64,000 nucleotides of DNA, taken from Exiguobacterium sp. RIT594 (GTDB lineage: Bacteria; Bacillota; Bacilli; Exiguobacteriales; Exiguobacteriaceae). Position numbers and translations under genes: made by a program. The notes beneath the pieces are model-generated. The model saw nothing but the letters and a program-made list of their open reading frames with translations. It had not been told where the DNA came from and did no database searches. Below are positions 16,024 to 25,088 of this stretch, piece by piece; the stretch's first letter is position 1; every line of letters starts with the position of its first letter. The stretch covers positions 62,001 through 126,000 of the forward strand of contig NZ_QPKF01000004.1 in NCBI RefSeq assembly GCF_003339585.1, in the 5' to 3' direction.

Positions 16024-16065
16024 AAAAAGGGATTTTTCACTTTCGTGAGAAGTCCCTTTTCTTTC
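16024..16065 (+). terminator. Terminator after msrAB
   Basis: AAAAGGGATTTTTCAC and GTGAGAAGTCCCTTTT pair with two wobbles around TTTC, followed by CTTT. Confidence 0.8.
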
Positions 16066-16116
16066 GAAACTGTAAGGTGACCGCTTTAAAAATAACTATC
16101 CATTTTATCCAAATAT

Positions 16117-16131
16117 TGTTTATACTAAACA
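16117..16131. promoter_or_regulatory. Inverted repeat over a -10 box before the subtilase gene
   Basis: TGTTTA-TAC-TAAACA has perfect 6-base arms, with the -10-like TATACT (16121-16126) in its centre. No good -35 was seen 17 bases upstream. It may be a repressor site or an activator-dependent promoter. Confidence 0.4.
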
Positions 16132-16163
16132 CAATGTAAGATCATATCTTGAGGAGGAACGTT

Positions 16164-19076
16164 GTGAAAAAGTTAACGATTTGGCTCATGCTGAGCTGTT
16201 TGATTCTGACACTCGGAATCGGACCATCAGCTGTTAAAACAGCAGCGGCAAGCGAATTGTCAGAAGCTGTCTTATTAACAGCAGGACAGGAAACAGTTTT
16301 GGAAACAGGAACAAATGAAAAGAATACATACTGGTACAAGGTCGAACATCAAGCCGGAATTGAAAAAACGGCGACACACTTTGAATTGTCGATTGATACG
16401 GATCAGCCGATTGAAGTAACGGCTTACCCGAGTCAAGAGATGGCATCAAAGGATGAGACGTTTGACCGTTACCGCGGATATGCGGAACCAAGTGACAAGG
16501 ACGTCACGAAACTGGCTGTTCCTTATGCATGGGACGGACCGTACTACGTCAAAGTCGATTATTATCCGGAAATCGAAGAAGGTAAGACGGTCAAACCTGC
16601 TCACGTTAACTTGACGTACAACAATGTCAAACTGGCGGTCGAATACGAGCCAATCAGTGATATGAGCTGTATGGCGGAAGAAGCACTCAAACAAACATCG
16701 GATGAAAAGCCGATGCTTGCTTTGATGCATGCGATTCAAAAACAAGTGTTGAGCCAGTCGGAACAAGGACGCAGCTTAACGTCGTTGTACTACAAAGCCT
16801 CACCATACGTCGTCAAAACGTTGTTGTTCAACAAAGATAAACGGACACAAGCTTACGAAGACTTAAAATCACTGAAGCCGGCCATGTCTGCTCTTGTCAA
16901 CGGGACGGCGTACACATTGACGAAAACCGATCAAGCAGCGGTCAACCGATTATACGCGTTGACGCGTGACGCATCACCGGAAGTCATCGCAACGGAAATC
17001 AATCAAGTCGCGAAGACGGCGAACATTGAAACAATCGGTGGTTCAGACTTAACAGAAGCGTTTAAACCGTTCGGTATTCAAGTAAAATCAGAAGCCAAAA
17101 CACGGTTCATCGTTAAGCTGAAACCGGGTCATACTGAGCGGACGATGAAAATTGCCGGCACACAGGCAACAGACGTTGAGAAGTTATCGCTTGGTAAAAC
17201 AGGTCAGTTTGTCATCGTCACGGAAGATCCGACGGTTAAAAATCAGTCGGCAGCAGTCCTGAAACAATCGTTGAAAAAATCAAGTGCTGTTGAGTATGTC
17301 GAAGAAGTTCAGACATACCGTGCAACTGGTGACATCAACTATGACTACCAATGGTCGCTCAACCAAAAATCGAGCGTCGAACAGTTCCCGGATGCGGGAA
17401 TCGGATTCGAAAAATTCCTGGCAAATAATGCCGGTCAAAAGTTAAAACCAGTCACGATTGCAGTTATTGATACAGGGGTCGATTACCGCCTGAAGGATTT
17501 ACAAGGGAAAGTTGATATTGCCCAGGAAAAGAACTACGTCGATGTGAACGGGAACGGAAATGCACTCGACGATAACGGTCACGGCACACACGTTTCAGGT
17601 GTCATTGCAGCAGCTCTTGAAAATGATTACGGCATTCGCGGTATCCATCAGTCGGCGAAAATTCTTCCTGTTAAGGTTTTGAACGCTAACGGTGAAGGGG
17701 AAACGGATGCGATTGCACTCGGAATTAAATATGCAGTTGATCACGGAGCAAAAATCATCAATATGAGTCTTGGCGGCGGGGAAAGCCGGACGATGGCATA
17801 TATGATGAAATATGCGGCAGATCACGGTGTAACGGTCGTCGCAGCGTCAGGTAACGAATACGATATGTCCGTTGGTTTCCCGGCCAGTTCAGAATATGCC
17901 ATTTCCGTCGGAGCGACAAACCCGCTCGGTATGGTTGCTGATTATTCGAACTACGGCATCGGACTCGATGTTGTCGCACCAGGTTCAAAAATTGCAAGTC
18001 TTGTTCCGGACGGTAATACCGTTTATATGGACGGTACAAGCATGGCGTCACCGCACGTCGCAGCAGTTGCGGGGATTCTGGCGTCACTCAATTCCAAATT
18101 GACACCAAAACAAATCGAGTCGATCTTACGGACAAGTGCTGAACCGCTTGCCTTTGAGAATCCAAATGATTGGTACGATGATGAAGACGATATGGAAGAT
18201 GAGTATCCACCGGGATATGAAAAAGAAATGACACCGGACTTCCCGGCATTCGTCAGCCCGGTATCGGGATATGGAAAAGTCAACATCACACGTGCGATCT
18301 CGCAATTGCACCTAAACGGAAAAGTAAACCCGGTTTATGACAACCAGCTTGTTGTCAGCGGACAAGTTAAAACGGGTACAAAAGTTGAAGTTTGGTCGAC
18401 GAAAAAGTTGACGGATACAAAAGATACGGCAAAAATGTTGGCAAAAACAACAGCAACAGCCGGTAAATACAGTGTGGCGATTCCCCGTCAGGAAAAAACA
18501 TCTGTCTTGACGATTCGTTATGCGAACGGTCTTGACGTGACATCGGAACGGACGGAAGTCTTGCCAGGGAAAGCACCGGCTGCACCGAAAGTCAACCGTG
18601 TGTTGGTCGGAGCAACGAAAGTAACCGGTACCGCGATTGCGAACGGTAAGATTACGATTAAAGATGCGAAAAACAAAGTGGTTGGAAAAGGCGTTGTCGA
18701 CAGCAAAGGGAAGTTTACGGTCAAAGTTAAAGCATTGCAACCAAACACCCGTCTTGCGGTCACGGTAACAGATATTGCCAACCGTTCAAGCAAAGCGACT
18801 GTCCTTACGGTCCTTGCTCCACCGGCAGCACCAAAAGTGAAGCCGGTGACAGCCGGTCAAACGAAAGTAACCGGTACAGGTGAGAAAAAAGCGCATGTGT
18901 ATATCCAAAATGCGAAGAAAAAAGTCATTGCCAAAGGAACGGTCACTTCTAAAGGAACGTTCTCTGTAAAGATTGCGAAACAAAAAGCAGGAGCGAAGCT
19001 GTATGTCTACCTTAAAAATGACTTGAAACAAACGAGTCCTAAAACAGCAGTTGTCGTCAAAAAAGCGAAGAAATAA
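16164..19076 (+). CDS. Secreted subtilisin-family (S8) serine protease with C-terminal Ig-like repeats
   Basis: A 970-residue protein. An N-terminal signal peptide (VKKLTIWLMLSCLILTLGIG, cleavage likely near AAA-SE at about residue 31) is followed by a pre-domain and a propeptide-like region with FIVKLKPG. The S8 domain has Asp436 in AVIDTGVDYR, His473 in NGHGTHVSGVIAA and Ser626 in DGTSMASPHVAAVAG. An acidic stretch (DDEDDMEDEYPP) comes next, then a domain and two repeated modules of about 80 residues beginning APAAPKV and PPAAPKV, of the bacterial Ig-like type. The basic tail ends KKAKK. It is probably secreted and wall- or surface-retained. The start is GTG at 16164 with GAGGAGG upstream. 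A TTG at 16149 lies at the edge of that site. Confidence 0.92.
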   Translation: MKKLTIWLMLSCLILTLGIGPSAVKTAAASELSEAVLLTAGQETVLETGTNEKNTYWYKVEHQAGIEKTATHFELSIDTDQPIEVTAYPSQEMASKDETFDRYRGYAEPSDKDVTKLAVPYAWDGPYYVKVDYYPEIEEGKTVKPAHVNLTYNNVKLAVEYEPISDMSCMAEEALKQTSDEKPMLALMHAIQKQVLSQSEQGRSLTSLYYKASPYVVKTLLFNKDKRTQAYEDLKSLKPAMSALVNGTAYTLTKTDQAAVNRLYALTRDASPEVIATEINQVAKTANIETIGGSDLTEAFKPFGIQVKSEAKTRFIVKLKPGHTERTMKIAGTQATDVEKLSLGKTGQFVIVTEDPTVKNQSAAVLKQSLKKSSAVEYVEEVQTYRATGDINYDYQWSLNQKSSVEQFPDAGIGFEKFLANNAGQKLKPVTIAVIDTGVDYRLKDLQGKVDIAQEKNYVDVNGNGNALDDNGHGTHVSGVIAAALENDYGIRGIHQSAKILPVKVLNANGEGETDAIALGIKYAVDHGAKIINMSLGGGESRTMAYMMKYAADHGVTVVAASGNEYDMSVGFPASSEYAISVGATNPLGMVADYSNYGIGLDVVAPGSKIASLVPDGNTVYMDGTSMASPHVAAVAGILASLNSKLTPKQIESILRTSAEPLAFENPNDWYDDEDDMEDEYPPGYEKEMTPDFPAFVSPVSGYGKVNITRAISQLHLNGKVNPVYDNQLVVSGQVKTGTKVEVWSTKKLTDTKDTAKMLAKTTATAGKYSVAIPRQEKTSVLTIRYANGLDVTSERTEVLPGKAPAAPKVNRVLVGATKVTGTAIANGKITIKDAKNKVVGKGVVDSKGKFTVKVKALQPNTRLAVTVTDIANRSSKATVLTVLAPPAAPKVKPVTAGQTKVTGTGEKKAHVYIQNAKKKVIAKGTVTSKGTFSVKIAKQKAGAKLYVYLKNDLKQTSPKTAVVVKKAKK

Positions 19077-19082
19077 GTCTTG

Positions 19083-19129
19083 AAAGCAGCCTTTTTCGGG
19101 TAAAACGAAAAAGGCTGCTTTTTTTTTTT
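19083..19129 (+). terminator. Strong terminator after the subtilase
   Basis: AAAGCAGCCTTTTTCG and CGAAAAAGGCTGCTTT form a perfect stem around a 7-base loop, followed by a long T run. Confidence 0.95.
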
Positions 19130-19239
19130 GAGGGGTTGTCTTACTTTTAAAGTATTTTTTTTGAAAATATGCTATTTTTAATTGATTCTATTATTTTTAG
19201 AAAAGCATCATTCCAATCGGATGATGAGGAGGATATTTC

Positions 19240-21777
19240 ATGATTAATTGGATTCGGAGACGAATCGGGCGGCAATTACTGGCAGTATTTTATGTCTTAC
19301 TGTTTTTGGTTTCGATGACTTCCTTTTGGGTTTATGGTTACATGGAAAATCGAATCGAATCATCACGCGATAACTTGGAAGTCATCAGCGAACAAAATCG
19401 TCGTGCGGATCATTTATGGGATAACTGGCAGAATGTCCAGTTTGGTTTGCGGGGATTTGTTATTTTCGGTAACCAGGAACGTTTTGATGAAATCCAGGAA
19501 CTGCGGACTGAAATCAAAAGTGAAACGGATTGGTTTACCCGTAAAGCCAAAACGGATGAAGAAGAAGAATTTGCCGCTCAAATGACGAATATGTACAACT
19601 TATATTATGGGGCCTTGTTTCCTTTGACCCAGTCGTACGTAAATGAAAAAAAGGCGAATCAAATCAATGAAGATTTTTTACAGGGTGACAGTCTGTTCTC
19701 TTTACCGATTGCCAAACGATTGGTGGAACAAGGTCAATTAAAACAAACAGCGGACGGTTCGATTGATGTCGAACCGGATATTGAAAAAGCCTCTTCGGCA
19801 TTAAATGAATACCGGAATAATTTACAACAACAGCAGGATACGGCCGTTGCCAACCTGCGGAGTGAAGTCGCAAAAACGAAATGGATATGGATTTCGAGTA
19901 TCTTTGTCCTGATTATCTTTATTTTACTGTTTGTTCATCCATTCCTGAAACGAATGACGAAACAGTTATTACGCCTGATTGAGGACAATCGAAAGCTGTC
20001 GCGGAACGAGCCGATTGAGATGGATGTTATGGAGCGGCGGGCAGATGAGATTGGCATGTTGCGTTCTTCCTTTAATCAGATGGCTGTGACAACCGGTCTG
20101 CATAAAGAAGAGATGCAAAATAAAAACGAAGAATTACAGGCGCAGAGTGAAGAATTACTGGCCCAACAAGAAGAATTGCAATCGCAACAAGAAGAACTCG
20201 AAGAGGCGTATCAGGCGACGAAACAAAACGAAGAGAAGCTGAAGATGCGCAGCGAATTAACGGAAGCACTCGCTGTCCGGGAAACAGTCGAATCGTACCC
20301 GGCGATTGTTCAAAAAATGTTGGATATCACTTCATCCGAATACGGAGCCTTGTTGTTGTATGACGATGGCGTTTACATCGGTGCGACGACGAACGGCATG
20401 AAGATACAACAGGTTCAATCCTTACTGGATGATGAGAATTCCTTATTGAACCGGATGCGGTTAGGGACAAAAGTCGTTCAGTCGGAAAAACGGGTTTCGC
20501 GGACAAACGACACACCATACAGCTTCAGTACGCATGAAGTTGCCTTGCCGATTTACGATCCATCGACGAAACAGTTGATGGCTGCCGTCTACATGGTTCG
20601 TTATCAGTCTCCATACCAGCCGCAACAGTTGATGGATATGCGTGAGTTCTCGCAGCAGATGACCTTATCACTGCTTCGGACACGTTCATATGACGAGATG
20701 AAGCAGGAAAAACAAAAGACCGAGCAGGTACTTGACTCAATCCGGGAAGCGATTATTTATCTGGAAGACGGAAATGATGAATTATACGTCAACCGTCCGT
20801 TGTTCGAACTGATACCGGAGCTGCAATCCGAATTTACGAGGGATCGGACTTTATCGTCGGCCAGTTATGTGATTGAAGTGATGCGTAATATCGTCGATGA
20901 TGTCGAACGATTTAACGATTATTTGGACTTGATCCGGTCCGGGGAAGTTTCTCCGGATAAAGTTCAATTTGATGTCCGTGGTAATTCCGCACATCTTGAA
21001 GTATATGCAGAACGAATCGATATTGAAGGTGGTTGGAAAGGGGTCATCCTCGTCATCCGTGATATTACCCGGGAAACAGAAGCAGACCGTCTGAAGACCG
21101 AACTTGTTTCGACGGTGTCTCACGAATTGCGGACTCCCTTGTCTTCGATTTACGGATTCACGGAATTGATGCTCAATCGGGAGATTGATGCGATAAAACA
21201 ACAGAAATATTTGTCGACGATTCATAATGAAACGGAACGGCTGTCGAATTTGGTGACCGATTTCCTCGATGTTCAACGGATGCAATCGGGTGGACAACGT
21301 TACCAAATGGCTCATCTTGATTTGTATTCGATTGTCGATCAAGTGATTGGTGTCTATAAGGCGTCAAACGGACTTCACGATATTCAGCTTCACTTGTTGA
21401 GTGTAGAACGACCGGCGATTATTGGAGACGAAACACGGATTAAGCAGTTGCTGAACAATTTAGTCAATAACGCCATCAAGTATTCACCGGACGGTGGACA
21501 GGTTGACATTACAGTCAGCACGGATCAGGAAAATGCGACGATTCAGATTACCGATCACGGTATCGGGATTCCACAATATGCCTTTGCCCATCTGTTTGAT
21601 AAATTTTATCGTGTGGATAATTCAGATACACGACGAATCGGGGGTACGGGACTTGGTCTTTCGATTTGTAAGGAAATCGTCAAAGAACATGACGGTGTGA
21701 TTCATGTCGAATCGACTGTCGGAAAGGGAAGTACCTTTACGGTCGCCCTGCCGTTGCACGCATTGGAAAATGTCTAA
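19240..21777 (+). CDS. Membrane sensor histidine kinase with CHASE3-like, HAMP, GAF and PAS regions
   Basis: An 845-residue protein. Two membrane helices (about 11-33 and 212-230) flank an extracytoplasmic CHASE3-like helical domain, then come HAMP, a long glutamine/glutamate-rich coiled coil (ELQAQSEELLAQQEELQSQQ), a GAF domain (about 340-490) and a PAS-like region. The kinase core has the phosphorylated His628 in VSHELRTPLSS, the N box NLVNNAIKYSPDGG, and the ATP-binding DHGIGIP and GGTGLGLSICKEIV. No response regulator gene is adjacent, so the partner is encoded elsewhere. The coiled coil plus GAF layout resembles stress-responsive kinases that feed phosphorelays. GAGGAGG precedes the ATG. 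Confidence 0.9.
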   Translation: MINWIRRRIGRQLLAVFYVLLFLVSMTSFWVYGYMENRIESSRDNLEVISEQNRRADHLWDNWQNVQFGLRGFVIFGNQERFDEIQELRTEIKSETDWFTRKAKTDEEEEFAAQMTNMYNLYYGALFPLTQSYVNEKKANQINEDFLQGDSLFSLPIAKRLVEQGQLKQTADGSIDVEPDIEKASSALNEYRNNLQQQQDTAVANLRSEVAKTKWIWISSIFVLIIFILLFVHPFLKRMTKQLLRLIEDNRKLSRNEPIEMDVMERRADEIGMLRSSFNQMAVTTGLHKEEMQNKNEELQAQSEELLAQQEELQSQQEELEEAYQATKQNEEKLKMRSELTEALAVRETVESYPAIVQKMLDITSSEYGALLLYDDGVYIGATTNGMKIQQVQSLLDDENSLLNRMRLGTKVVQSEKRVSRTNDTPYSFSTHEVALPIYDPSTKQLMAAVYMVRYQSPYQPQQLMDMREFSQQMTLSLLRTRSYDEMKQEKQKTEQVLDSIREAIIYLEDGNDELYVNRPLFELIPELQSEFTRDRTLSSASYVIEVMRNIVDDVERFNDYLDLIRSGEVSPDKVQFDVRGNSAHLEVYAERIDIEGGWKGVILVIRDITRETEADRLKTELVSTVSHELRTPLSSIYGFTELMLNREIDAIKQQKYLSTIHNETERLSNLVTDFLDVQRMQSGGQRYQMAHLDLYSIVDQVIGVYKASNGLHDIQLHLLSVERPAIIGDETRIKQLLNNLVNNAIKYSPDGGQVDITVSTDQENATIQITDHGIGIPQYAFAHLFDKFYRVDNSDTRRIGGTGLGLSICKEIVKEHDGVIHVESTVGKGSTFTVALPLHALENV

Positions 21778-21780
21778 TCC

Positions 21781-21826
21781 AAACAGGTATCGGATTGCTT
21801 CAGCAACCGGTACCTGTTTTTGTTTT
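21781..21826 (+). terminator. Terminator after the histidine kinase
   Basis: AAACAGGTA and TACCTGTTT with an inner TTGC/GCAA pairing, followed by TTTTTG. Confidence 0.8.
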
Positions 21827-21898
21827 ACAATAATTTTTCAAACGCTGAGAAAAAACACAAGACGTTCAGTGAATATTTAAATATAATGAAAAGATAGT

Positions 21899-21924
21899 TA
21901 AAAAACAGAAAGATTTGCCGATAA
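21899..21924 (+). promoter_or_regulatory. SigD/FliA-type promoter before the diguanylate cyclase gene
   Basis: TAAA (21899-21902), 14 bases, then GCCGATAA (21917-21924) matches the motility sigma factor consensus closely. It lies about 45 bases before the ATG at 21969. A SigA-like TATAAT at 21882-21887 has no good -35. Confidence 0.75.
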
Positions 21925-21968
21925 ACATATAGGACAAACGAACTAGGACAAAAGAAAGGGCGTGGACG

Positions 21969-23489
21969 ATGCATAAACTAATCTATACCATCATCGGCGG
22001 ATGGGTGATGTCTCATTTGTTATGGTTAGGAATCATCGGCACATCATCGGATCTTTCGAGAACAGGGAACAGCCTGTTCATGATTCTAGGCGCGGTCCTT
22101 TCGACGATCATGTTGGTAGCGGCGGCGCGGCGTCATCCGAATCGTCCCTTTACGCAACGTCTATTTTTACTGCTCTTATTCGGAAATATGTCGCTGGCGA
22201 TTGGCGAAACGGCAGAATTGATCGTGTCCCAACAGCACTTGGAACGTTCCGGAATGTTTGATGGAATTGATTTAATATTCAGTCTGCAAATCGGATTTTA
22301 TTTGCTGGCTTTTTGTTATTTTTTAATCAGTCGCCGTTCAGAAGTGAATTTACGATTTTTCCTATTTGATGAACTCATCATTTTGATTGTGACAGGGGCG
22401 ATTTCCTGGCATTATCTCGTCACGCCGTATTTGGAACAGGCGGAACTGTTCAGCATGGAAACACTGTTATTACTCCGTTATCCATTAGGAGATCTGTTGT
22501 TACTGGGTGGGATGCTGATCCTGTTCTTTGGTGTCATGAAACGTGGAAACAGTATCCCGCTTCTGATGATATTGATTGGTTTTCATCTGCAGTTGATTGC
22601 GGATTTATTATACGTCATTTTGGATCGAACCAGTTTTCCGATTTCTTTGATGTGGCTGGATCCGATTTGGATTGCGACCGTCTTATTAATTGGCGGGGCA
22701 GGACTGTTATTTGATGTCGATGAACGACCGATTGGATTTAACGTCAACCGGCGGATTCTGGACGGGATTCGTCTCGTGACACCGTATGTCTTCCTGTTGA
22801 TTTTGTTTGTGACAATGGCACGTCAAGCCGTCAGTTGGAATGGTTTAACGATTGGTTTAATGATTGCCATTCCTTTATTGATTTCAAGGCAGGTTCGGAT
22901 CGTGATGGACAATCAGCGGTTGCGGGAAAATCTTGAGGCGAAAGTCGAGGAGCGGACGGCAGCACTCGAACAGGCATTGGAAGAGATGGAGCATATGGCG
23001 TATCATGACGCACTGACGAATTTACCGAACCGGTATTTGTTTGCCCGCTTGTTCAAGGAGGAACTTCGCCGGGCGGAAATTCATCAACGATTTGTCGGTC
23101 TGTTTTTCATCGATATTGATCATTTTAAACAAGTGAACGATACATACGGCCATCAAATTGGAGATCAGTTGATCATTGATATCGCCAACCGTCTTGAAAA
23201 AAAATTGCCGCATAATACGGTCATCTCCCGACAAGGCGGGGATGAGTTTGTTTTACTGTTATTTGATGTCAAAGACGAATCGGACATCGAAGCATGTGGC
23301 CGACAGCTGGTTCAGTTATTCGAACGACCGTTCATTCTGAAGGACACGCCTGTCTTCATGACGGCAAGCATTGGCGGCGCTGTCTATCCGACGCATGCGA
23401 CTTCCCGGACGGCATTAATCGAACAGGCGGATGTCGCGATGTATGAAGCGAAGCGGCGCGGAAAAAATCAATTTCATGTGGAAGTCTGA
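21969..23489 (+). CDS. Membrane-bound diguanylate cyclase (GGDEF)
   Basis: A 506-residue protein. The first 310 residues hold about nine hydrophobic segments forming an integral-membrane sensor, then comes a short coiled coil (NLEAKVEERTAALEQALEEM) and a GGDEF domain (about 345-505). It has the metal site FFIDIDHFKQVNDTYGH and an intact GGDEF motif (residues 423-427), so it should make cyclic di-GMP. The RxxD product-inhibition site normally just upstream of GGDEF is not seen (HNTVISRQ instead). No EAL domain is present. The SigD-type promoter suggests co-expression with flagellar and chemotaxis genes. Confidence 0.92.
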   Translation: MHKLIYTIIGGWVMSHLLWLGIIGTSSDLSRTGNSLFMILGAVLSTIMLVAAARRHPNRPFTQRLFLLLLFGNMSLAIGETAELIVSQQHLERSGMFDGIDLIFSLQIGFYLLAFCYFLISRRSEVNLRFFLFDELIILIVTGAISWHYLVTPYLEQAELFSMETLLLLRYPLGDLLLLGGMLILFFGVMKRGNSIPLLMILIGFHLQLIADLLYVILDRTSFPISLMWLDPIWIATVLLIGGAGLLFDVDERPIGFNVNRRILDGIRLVTPYVFLLILFVTMARQAVSWNGLTIGLMIAIPLLISRQVRIVMDNQRLRENLEAKVEERTAALEQALEEMEHMAYHDALTNLPNRYLFARLFKEELRRAEIHQRFVGLFFIDIDHFKQVNDTYGHQIGDQLIIDIANRLEKKLPHNTVISRQGGDEFVLLLFDVKDESDIEACGRQLVQLFERPFILKDTPVFMTASIGGAVYPTHATSRTALIEQADVAMYEAKRRGKNQFHVEV

Positions 23490-23500
23490 ATCAAGCAAAG

Positions 23501-23530
23501 AGTCCCTGACAACTGTCGGGGACTTTTTTT
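23501..23530 (+). terminator. Terminator after the diguanylate cyclase
   Basis: AGTCCCTGAC and GTCGGGGACT form a 10-base stem (one wobble) around AACT, followed by seven T. Confidence 0.92.
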
Positions 23531-23533
23531 GAC

Positions 23534-24166
23534 TCATTTCATCTTACTCAGTAATTTCTCCAAAGCGATCGGGTCAGTCACTTGCTCATTGCAATGGTCA
23601 CTGTCGATACAAATATAATTTCCGATTGCCCGGTATTGATCAGCGGATGGGTTCGTCCGGGCGGAGACAAGGGTGACATCACTGTATTGATTGCAGATGG
23701 TACAGATGCCTTTTTGAATCGTCGGAAGATACGTGCCTTCGATTCCGACCCATTCTCCTTTCAAAGGATAGACGAAGAATTTCTTTTTATTCCCGGTATC
23801 GTTCCAACTTAAATAGGTTGTCTTAAGAAAATCGATCGAGTGAAGAGGCGGATGCCGTAACTTCTTCGTTTTTCGAAACAGTTGCTGCAGTTGCTGTTCG
23901 GTAATCGACGGGAAAGATTGGACGAACGGTTGGATATCCTCGAGGTACCGGGCGAAATCCGTCTCAGTTTGAACGGTTCGAACGACCATCAATAATGCCT
24001 CCTGTTCGGCAGTCAAAACCGGAAGCAAATCAAAGATTTTTTTAGAGGCACTGTAAATGACGGCGTCCCGGACGTCCGGATCATGGACGGTACCCAATTG
24101 CTGAATCATCGCATCGACCTGACCACGGATGAAATTGTACTGAAATGGTTGAATGAAAGGTTCCAT
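23534..24166 (-). CDS. FusB/FBP-type elongation factor G-binding protein
   Basis: A 210-residue protein, close to FusB-family length (about 213). The N-terminal part is a helical bundle (MEPFIQPFQYNFIRGQVDAM). The C-terminal part is a treble-clef zinc domain with CTIC near residue 155 and CIDSDHC later, giving CxxC and CxxxxHC ligands. Family members bind EF-G on the ribosome, and some release fusidic acid-stalled EF-G, causing resistance. Chromosomal relatives are widespread in Bacilli and need not give clinical-level resistance. The ATG at 24166 follows GGGAGCG at nine bases. The longer in-frame reading to 24388 overlaps the divergent gene and was rejected. Confidence 0.82.
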   Translation of the reverse strand: MEPFIQPFQYNFIRGQVDAMIQQLGTVHDPDVRDAVIYSASKKIFDLLPVLTAEQEALLMVVRTVQTETDFARYLEDIQPFVQSFPSITEQQLQQLFRKTKKLRHPPLHSIDFLKTTYLSWNDTGNKKKFFVYPLKGEWVGIEGTYLPTIQKGICTICNQYSDVTLVSARTNPSADQYRAIGNYICIDSDHCNEQVTDPIALEKLLSKMK

Positions 24167-24281
24167 AAGATATCGCTCCCTTTGTAAGTCTTTATTCACG
24201 AAATCCGTTTCGGTGAAACGGTATTTTTTTGTTTTCTTCATGTAACACCCGGGAAATAAATACCTGAGGAGGTGTACAGGA

Positions 24282-25010
24282 ATGCAAGCATTGACCGGAC
24301 TTCGCCTGTTAAATTTAATCAGCTTTTTATTTGTCCTTTTAGCACGTGTCGTCTGGTATGAACCGCCGACGGGAGAGCCTCTTGCCATCGTGCCGGCATC
24401 GTTTACGGATGCGGTGTTTGGTGTTGTCTATACGACTTTGCTGATTTGGTGTATCCGGCCTGTCCAAGCGTATCCGGCTGACCGGACATTAATTTTTGAT
24501 ATCAGCGGCTGGTTTATATTGACGATGCTCGGATACGGAGCGAGTAGCATCGTCGGTCCTCCATGGGAACTTGTATTGACGACGATTTCGTTTATCAGTT
24601 TATGTATCATCTATATGAAAGTACAACATCATCCGAACCGTTCCCCGTGGATGCGTTCTCCCTTTTCCGTTTTTCTTGCCTGGTCGAGTATCCAGATATT
24701 AATTTTACCATTTCGTATTCTGCGTGACTTCCGGTTTGAAGATTTGTTTGGGCTGACGACATCCGAATGGGTGACAGTCATGCTAATTTTATTTGCCTGC
24801 GGCATCGTATTTTTTATTTTTGTGCATACCGACTGGGTCTTTGGTCTTGTCATGATTTGGTATTATGTCGGTCTGTTCTTTAATGAACGTTTAACGGACT
24901 TTCAACAAGGCATGACAGTCCTGAGCGTCATAGCAGTCCTGGTGGCGGTAGTTCTTGTCTTTCGGAAACGGGACCGGTTGTTTGCGAAAGAAAAAAGACC
25001 GGTTTCTTAA
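24282..25010 (+). CDS. Multi-pass membrane protein, divergently TspO/MBR-like
   Basis: A 242-residue protein with seven or so hydrophobic segments. The pattern near the N-terminus (PPTGEP, then PASFTDAVFGVVYTTLLIW) and the middle MRSPFSVFLAWSSIQI resemble the long Bacillota tryptophan-rich sensory (TspO-like) proteins, but similarity is weak and the assignment is tentative. No catalytic motif is seen. AGGAGG precedes the ATG. It is divergent from the EF-G-binding gene. No clear terminator was found before the general stress gene 78 bases downstream. Confidence 0.5.
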   Translation: MQALTGLRLLNLISFLFVLLARVVWYEPPTGEPLAIVPASFTDAVFGVVYTTLLIWCIRPVQAYPADRTLIFDISGWFILTMLGYGASSIVGPPWELVLTTISFISLCIIYMKVQHHPNRSPWMRSPFSVFLAWSSIQILILPFRILRDFRFEDLFGLTTSEWVTVMLILFACGIVFFIFVHTDWVFGLVMIWYYVGLFFNERLTDFQQGMTVLSVIAVLVAVVLVFRKRDRLFAKEKRPVS

Positions 25011-25036
25011 GAAAGCGGCAGTTGGTGTCATTGCTT

Positions 25037-25065
25037 TTGGTTTTTTGGGGTATATCCCTTATAGA
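25037..25065 (+). promoter_or_regulatory. Candidate promoter of the general stress gene pair
   Basis: TTGGTT (25037-25042) and TATAGA (25060-25065) are 17 bases apart. An overlapping GGGTAT at 25048-25053 resembles a SigB -10 box, but no matching SigB -35 is seen at the right distance. Confidence 0.35.
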
Positions 25066-25088
25066 AGTATAAAAGGGGGAAATGACCA

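Noticed and set aside
25028-25053. SigB promoter before the general stress gene
   Set aside because: GGGTAT is present, but no GTTT-type -35 lies 13-15 bases upstream.
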